Assembly: GCF_019931675.1 (NCBI RefSeq)
Contig: NZ_CP082922.1
Coordinates: 1,689,001 to 1,753,000, forward strand
Source of the DNA: Nocardioides rotundus
GTDB lineage: Bacteria; Actinomycetota; Actinomycetes; Propionibacteriales; Nocardioidaceae
DNA: 64,000 nucleotides
Direction of reading: 5' to 3'
Shown: positions 59,916 through 64,000 of the stretch, piece after piece
Layout: each line of letters begins with the position of its first letter
Position numbering within the stretch: position 1 is the stretch's first letter
Notes under the pieces: generated by a model
Databases searched by the model: none
What the model saw: only the letters and a program-made list of their open reading frames with translations
Told to the model about the DNA's origin: nothing
Made by a program: the position numbers and the translations under genes

Positions 59916-61515
59916 ACGCCTCCTCCAGGATCTCGGTCGCGGGGTTGTAGAAGCCCTCGGAGCGCTCGAAGACGCCGTCCAGGCCCTTGCCGCCCTCGGG
60001 GGGCCGCTTCATCAGGCCGAACGTGCCGTCGGCGATCGCCGCGAGCAGCGGCGGGTGGCCGGCCGGGTCGGAGTCGGCGGCGATCTCCTCCATCAGGGTC
60101 ATCGCCTCCCCGAGGACCTGCCGTGCCCGCTCCTGGATGAAGCCGCCGGGCTGCGGGTGGAAGTCCTCGTGCAGGTTGCCGGCGGCGTTCATCACGTAGC
60201 GCACGTTCTGCAGCGCCAGGTCGCGGTCGGAGAGCCAGGGCGTGACCACGGCCTCGGTCATCATCCCGACCAGCAGGATCCCCTGGTCGGTCAGGGCGCC
60301 GACCAGGTTGAAGAAGCCGTCGAGGAGGTAGCCGCGGAAGATGTCTCCGCTCATGTGCCGGGTCGGCGGCATCCACTTCAGCGGCGCGTACGGGAAGAGG
60401 TCGCGGGCGAGCATCGCGTGCGCGAGCTCCATCCGGAAGCTGTCCGGCACGTCCGGGTCGATCTCGAACGCGTGCCCCAGGCCGAGCTGCCAGTCCTCGA
60501 GGCCGGCCTCCTTGGCGAAGTACTCGTTGAGCAGCTGGCTGGTGGTGACCGTGTGCGCGGCCTCCACGGCGTCGGCGGTGGTGAGGTAGTTGTCCTCACC
60601 GGTGTTGATGATGATGCCCGCGCGCGCGTGCACCTGGCGGCTGAAGCGCTGGTCGACGAAGGTACGGATCGGGTTGATGTCGCGGAAGAGGATGCCGTAC
60701 ATCGAGTCGTTGAGCATCATGTCCAGCCGCTCCATGCCCGCCAGCGCCGCGATCTCGGGCATGCACAGCCCGGAGGCGTAGTTCGTCAGCCGGATGTAGC
60801 GGCCGAGCTCGCGGGAGGTCTCGTCCAGCGCCGCCCGCATCAGCCGGAAGTTCTCCTGGGTGGCGTAGGTGCCGGCGAAGCCCTCCCGGGTCGCGCCCTC
60901 GGGCACGAAGTCGAGCAGGCTCTGGCCGGTCGAGCGGATCACCGCGATCACGTCCGCGCCCTCGCGGGCCGCCGCCTGCGCCTGCGGGATGTCCTCGTAG
61001 ATGTCGCCGGTCGCCACGATCAGGTAGATCCACGGCTTCCGCGGCGCGTCGCCGACCTCGGCGATCAGCCGGTCCCGCTCGGTGCGCCGCTGGTCCATCA
61101 GGGCGATCCCGCCGCCGACGGCCGCGCGGGCGGCCCCACGGGCGCGGTCCGCGTCGGCCCCGGTGGGCAGCCGGAAGCTCACACTGCCGACCGACGCCTT
61201 CTGGGCCAGCTCGGCCAGGTCGGCGGCCTCCCCGCGCGCCAGGGCGTCCCAGACGGGCAGCGCCACGCCGTGCGCGAGCCCGCCGTCCTCGGCGAGGTCG
61301 GCGCGCACCACGTCGGCCAGCCGGTTCACCCACGGGGTGCCCTCGGCGTCGGCGCCGGCGAGGCCGGCCAGGCGCAGCGTCGCGCGCTCGACCGAGACGG
61401 TGGTGTGGGCGCGGGCCAGGTCGACGATGGGTCGCCCGGCCCGCTCGGCAAGCTCGCGCGCCCGCTGGACGTCGGCGACGTCCAGCTCGAGACGCCCGGT
61501 GGTCTGGCTGCTCAT
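59914..61515 (-). CDS. kamD: Lysine 5,6-aminomutase alpha subunit
   Basis: A 533-residue KamD, the expected length. Characteristic regions are PWIYLIVATGDIYEDIPQAQ, FRLMRAALDETSRELGRYIR, LDMMLNDSMYGILFRDINP, IIINTGEDNYLTTADAVEAA, and the late RHMSGDIFRGYLLDGFFNL. It is the TIM-barrel PLP/AdoCbl-binding subunit that works with KamE. The ATG at 61515 is chosen; it overlaps the amidohydrolase stop by 4 bp. No cobalamin riboswitch can be judged, because the operon's start lies outside the window. Confidence 0.94.
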   Translation of the reverse strand: MSSQTTGRLELDVADVQRARELAERAGRPIVDLARAHTTVSVERATLRLAGLAGADAEGTPWVNRLADVVRADLAEDGGLAHGVALPVWDALARGEAADLAELAQKASVGSVSFRLPTGADADRARGAARAAVGGGIALMDQRRTERDRLIAEVGDAPRKPWIYLIVATGDIYEDIPQAQAAAREGADVIAVIRSTGQSLLDFVPEGATREGFAGTYATQENFRLMRAALDETSRELGRYIRLTNYASGLCMPEIAALAGMERLDMMLNDSMYGILFRDINPIRTFVDQRFSRQVHARAGIIINTGEDNYLTTADAVEAAHTVTTSQLLNEYFAKEAGLEDWQLGLGHAFEIDPDVPDSFRMELAHAMLARDLFPYAPLKWMPPTRHMSGDIFRGYLLDGFFNLVGALTDQGILLVGMMTEAVVTPWLSDRDLALQNVRYVMNAAGNLHEDFHPQPGGFIQERARQVLGEAMTLMEEIAADSDPAGHPPLLAAIADGTFGLMKRPPEGGKGLDGVFERSEGFYNPATEILEEA

Positions 61516-63068
61516 GAGGGGTCCTCCTCGTGGATGATCCGGCCGGCGGCCAGGGTCAGGCGCAGGCGGGGAAGGTCGGTGTCGGGAGCCAGCACCGGCA
61601 GGCCGGCCTCGGCTCCGGCGGGCAGGTGCCAGGCGGCGAGGTCGGCGGGCGCGCCCACCTCCACGCGTCCTCGGTCGGTGTGGCCCGCCGCCCGCCAGCC
61701 GCCAACGGTGTGGGCGGTGACGGCGGTGTGCGGGTCCAGGCGCTGCTCCGCCTCGTGATGGAGTACGGCGGACCGCACGGCCGCCCAGGGGCGCACCGGG
61801 GTGACCGGCGAGTCCGAGCCGAGGGCCAGCGCCACGCCCGCGTCCGCGAGGGACCGCAGCGGGTTCATCCCCTGCCAGCGCGCGCCCAGCCGCTCGGCGT
61901 ACATCTGCTCCGGCCCGCCCCACAGGGCGTCGAACATCGGCTGCACGCTGGCGGTCACGCCGAGCTCGGCGAGCGTGGCGATGACCTCGGTGCTGGGCAT
62001 CTCCACGTGCTCCAGCCGGTGCCGGGCCGCCCGGATCGCCTCGGGCCCCGCCGTCGAGGCCGCGCGCCGGAAGCCCTCCGCGACCGCGTCCATGGCCGCG
62101 TCGCCGATGCAGTGGAAGCCCGCCTGCAGGCCGGACTCCGTGCACAGCAGCACGTGCTCGGCGATCTCCTCGGCGGTGAGATAGGCGTGCCCGGTGGTGC
62201 CGGGCGCGTCGGTGTAGGGCTGGTGCAGGCAGGAGGTGCGCGAGCCCACCGCGCCGTCCACGTTGAGGTCACCGGCCAGCCCGGCCACCCCCAGTCGCTG
62301 CGCGGCGTCCAGCGCGCCGGCCTCGCCCCAGTAGAGCGTGGCGTGCAGCCCGGTCTCCTCGGCGGCCTGGCGCACCAGGTCGAGCTCGTACTCCGGGCCG
62401 ATGTGCGGGGCGGCGTTCTCGTGGAAGGCCACCACCCCCTGGCGGGCCATCAGCCGGCACGCGGCGCGGGCGGCGTCCAGCCGCTGGTCGGGGCCGATGA
62501 GCGTGGCGAGCACGACCCGGACGGCGTGCGACGCCTCGCGGACCACGCGGCCGTCGTCGCTCCAGCCGTCCATCGACTCCAGGCCCGGCACGGAGGCGGT
62601 CAGCGCCGGGGACAGCACCGAGGAGTGCCCGTCGACCCGGGTGAGGATCACTCGCGCGTCCGGCGCGGCCCGCTCGACCTCCGCGGCGGTCGGGGGTGTG
62701 GCGTCCGGCCAGAGGGTCTCGTCCCAACCCTGCCCGACGATCACCGTGCCGTCGGCCGCGCGGGCGGCGTGCCCGGCCAGCCGGTCGAGCGCCTCTTCTC
62801 GGGTCCGGCTGCCGGTGAGGTCCAGCCCGGTCTCGGCGAACCCGGTCTGCACGGCGTGCAGGTGCGCGTCCACGAAGCCGGGGCCGAGCCAGGCACCGCC
62901 CAGGTCGATCGCGCGGTCGGCGTCGGCCCAGGCCGACGCCCCGTCCTCGTCGCCGATCCACGCGACCCGGCCGTCCTCGACGGCCACCGCGGACGGCGTC
63001 GTCGGGGAGTCCTCGTCCGGAGGGAGCGTGGTGTGGACGCGGGCGTTGCGGAGGAGGATGCGGGTCAC
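61512..63068 (-). CDS. Amidohydrolase family protein (YtcJ-like)
   Basis: A 518-residue metal-dependent amidohydrolase of the Amidohydro_3/YtcJ group: metal site HLHAVQTG in GPGFVDAHLHAV, later GFHCIGDAAMD, HRLEHVEM, and LGSDSPVTPVRPWAA. It probably hydrolyses an amide or cyclic amide. It is wedged between kdd and kamD with 4-bp overlaps at both ends, so it belongs to the lysine operon. It is not part of the usual pathway and may process an N-acylated or lactam form of an intermediate. Start GTG at 63068. Confidence 0.87.
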   Translation of the reverse strand: MTRILLRNARVHTTLPPDEDSPTTPSAVAVEDGRVAWIGDEDGASAWADADRAIDLGGAWLGPGFVDAHLHAVQTGFAETGLDLTGSRTREEALDRLAGHAARAADGTVIVGQGWDETLWPDATPPTAAEVERAAPDARVILTRVDGHSSVLSPALTASVPGLESMDGWSDDGRVVREASHAVRVVLATLIGPDQRLDAARAACRLMARQGVVAFHENAAPHIGPEYELDLVRQAAEETGLHATLYWGEAGALDAAQRLGVAGLAGDLNVDGAVGSRTSCLHQPYTDAPGTTGHAYLTAEEIAEHVLLCTESGLQAGFHCIGDAAMDAVAEGFRRAASTAGPEAIRAARHRLEHVEMPSTEVIATLAELGVTASVQPMFDALWGGPEQMYAERLGARWQGMNPLRSLADAGVALALGSDSPVTPVRPWAAVRSAVLHHEAEQRLDPHTAVTAHTVGGWRAAGHTDRGRVEVGAPADLAAWHLPAGAEAGLPVLAPDTDLPRLRLTLAAGRIIHEEDPS

Positions 63069-64000
63069 GGCTCCAGTCTCCCCTCGAACAGGGACCGGAC
63101 GCCCTCCTCGGCGCGCAGGAGGTCCAGGGCGAATGCCGCGTGGCCGGGGACGTAGCCGTTGCCCACCAGCATCCGCACGTCGGCCGCGAGCCCCTCGGCC
63201 CCCAGCGCCGCCGCGGAGAACGAGGTGGCCATGGAGAAGAAGATCACCGTGCCGCCCTCGGCGGTGGCCAGGATCGCGCCGCCCTCGCAGCCGGGTACGT
63301 CGACGCACACGACCGTCACGTCCGCCGGTCCGCCCGCGCCGGCGACCGCGTCGCGGAGCGCCACCGGGTCCGTGGCGTCGGCCAGCACGACCTCGTCGGC
63401 CAGGCCGGTCGCCTTGAGCAGGGTGGCCTCGCGCTCGTTCGGTACGACCCCGATGGTGCGGGCCGCGCCGGCCCGGCGGGCCGCGGCCAGGCTGAGCGAG
63501 CCGGACTTCCCGGCCCCGCCGACCACGGCGACGGTCGGCCGCCCGGAGGCGCCGTACTCCTCCACGACGCGGGCGGTCAGCGCCGGCGCGCCGCAGACGT
63601 CCATGACCGCCAGGCTCAGCGCGGGGTCCAGGTCGTCGGGGATGACGGCGGCGATCGAGCGGCCGAACAGGACGGCGTACCCGTCGCACGGCACCTGCTC
63701 CGAGCGCCCGTCCCAGCCGGCGAGCCCGTCCTCGATCACCAGCGGGGTGAGGGTGAGGGAGACCAGCGTGGCGACACGGTCCCCGACCTGCAGGCCGAGC
63801 GGCGACTCGGGGCCGACCTCCTCGACCGTGCCGACCAGCATCCCGCCGGACCCGGTCTCGGGGTTCTGCATCTTCCCGCGCGAGGCCACGATGTCGAGGA
63901 CCGCGGCGCGCACCCGGTCTCCGTCCCCGTCGTGGGTGCGCTCGAGCTGGCGGAAGGACGCGGCGTCCAGGTTGAGCCGCTCGGTGCGGATCCGCACCTC
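63065..64000 (-). CDS. kdd: L-erythro-3,5-diaminohexanoate dehydrogenase, 3' part
   Basis: At least 310 residues of the gene are visible; the frame is open to the right edge, so its 5' end may lie outside. The sequence MLVGTVEEVGPESPLGLQVG with VATLVSLTLTPL, then VAVVGGAGKSGSLSLAAARR, the Rossmann motif, and VTVVCVDVPGCEGG match Kdd, which oxidises 3,5-diaminohexanoate to 5-amino-3-oxohexanoate. This is the step after KamDE and confirms the operon's role in lysine degradation. The stop overlaps the amidohydrolase GTG (GTGA). Confidence 0.9.
   Translation of the reverse strand, partial: EVRIRTERLNLDAASFRQLERTHDGDGDRVRAAVLDIVASRGKMQNPETGSGGMLVGTVEEVGPESPLGLQVGDRVATLVSLTLTPLVIEDGLAGWDGRSEQVPCDGYAVLFGRSIAAVIPDDLDPALSLAVMDVCGAPALTARVVEEYGASGRPTVAVVGGAGKSGSLSLAAARRAGAARTIGVVPNEREATLLKATGLADEVVLADATDPVALRDAVAGAGGPADVTVVCVDVPGCEGGAILATAEGGTVIFFSMATSFSAAALGAEGLAADVRMLVGNGYVPGHAAFALDLLRAEEGVRSLFEGRLEP

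Noticed and set aside
63065-64000. Cobalamin riboswitch for the AdoCbl-dependent kam operon
   Set aside because: The operon start lies beyond the window and no B12-box-like sequence was seen within it.

Overview
The window is high-GC DNA (GC-rich third positions, frequent GTG starts, many 1-4 bp start/stop overlaps). It carries an actinobacterial gene set: rbpA, a mycothiol-type DinB-fold enzyme, an F420/PPOX-type enzyme, an Lnt plus polyprenol-phosphate mannose synthase pair, and a lysine 5,6-aminomutase operon. I infer a Nocardioides-like member of the Propionibacteriales. No tRNA, rRNA, CRISPR array or complete insertion sequence was recognised.

Layout. 1-3740: end of a catabolic operon (DUF1185 protein, alpha/beta hydrolase, aldehyde dehydrogenase, LLM-class flavin monooxygenase). 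3741-6087: a decayed accessory patch with a SLOG protein, an intact vapBC pair, the tail of a second LLM oxidoreductase, a truncated TraR/DksA-like gene and an orphan vapB. 6088-9292: small housekeeping and stress genes plus a dead vapBC remnant. 9395-23464: a semialdehyde dehydrogenase, an archaeal-type aspartyl-tRNA synthetase with a probable translational T-box leader, an acyltransferase, a methyltransferase, a GlxA regulator, an HdeD-like membrane protein, a UvrA-like ABC protein, two GAF histidine kinases in tandem, and an M3 peptidase gene broken by one apparent frameshift.

23755-49007 is the most unusual part: a biosynthetic gene cluster of about 25 kb. Nearly all of it reads leftward with 1-10 bp overlaps. 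In transcription order: GNAT-fold acyltransferase, SDR/epimerase, fatty acyl-AMP ligase, free ACP, PKS (KS-AT-degenerate DH-ACP), PKS (KS-AT-ACP), a fused class III aminotransferase / acyl-ACP-reductase-like enzyme, 4'-phosphopantetheinyl transferase, START-like protein, halogenase-like flavoprotein, P450, membrane desaturase, cation/proton antiporter, ABC ATPase and ABC permease. A type II thioesterase lies antisense inside the phosphopantetheinyl transferase ORF. Divergent blaI/blaR-like genes sit beside a dense GTACGC/GCGTAC operator region. My reading is that a fatty acid is adenylated, loaded on ACP, extended by two PKS modules, released reductively as an aldehyde, transaminated to an amine, and perhaps N-acylated. 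That would give a polyketide analogue of a sphingoid or ceramide-like aminolipid, tailored by redox enzymes and exported.

49274-58219: an FAD/NAD(P)-binding protein, an HTH-MurA fusion with a palindromic operator, a glycerophosphodiesterase, a UMF1-type MFS transporter, rbpA with a sigma-R-like promoter, fxsA, polyprenol-phosphate mannose synthase and lnt. 58665-64000: a lysine-degradation operon (kal, kamE, kamD, an amidohydrolase, kdd running off the right edge). Two copies of an 88-bp palindromic element lie about 36 kb apart (18211-18298 and 54664-54751), with compensatory changes in their stems.
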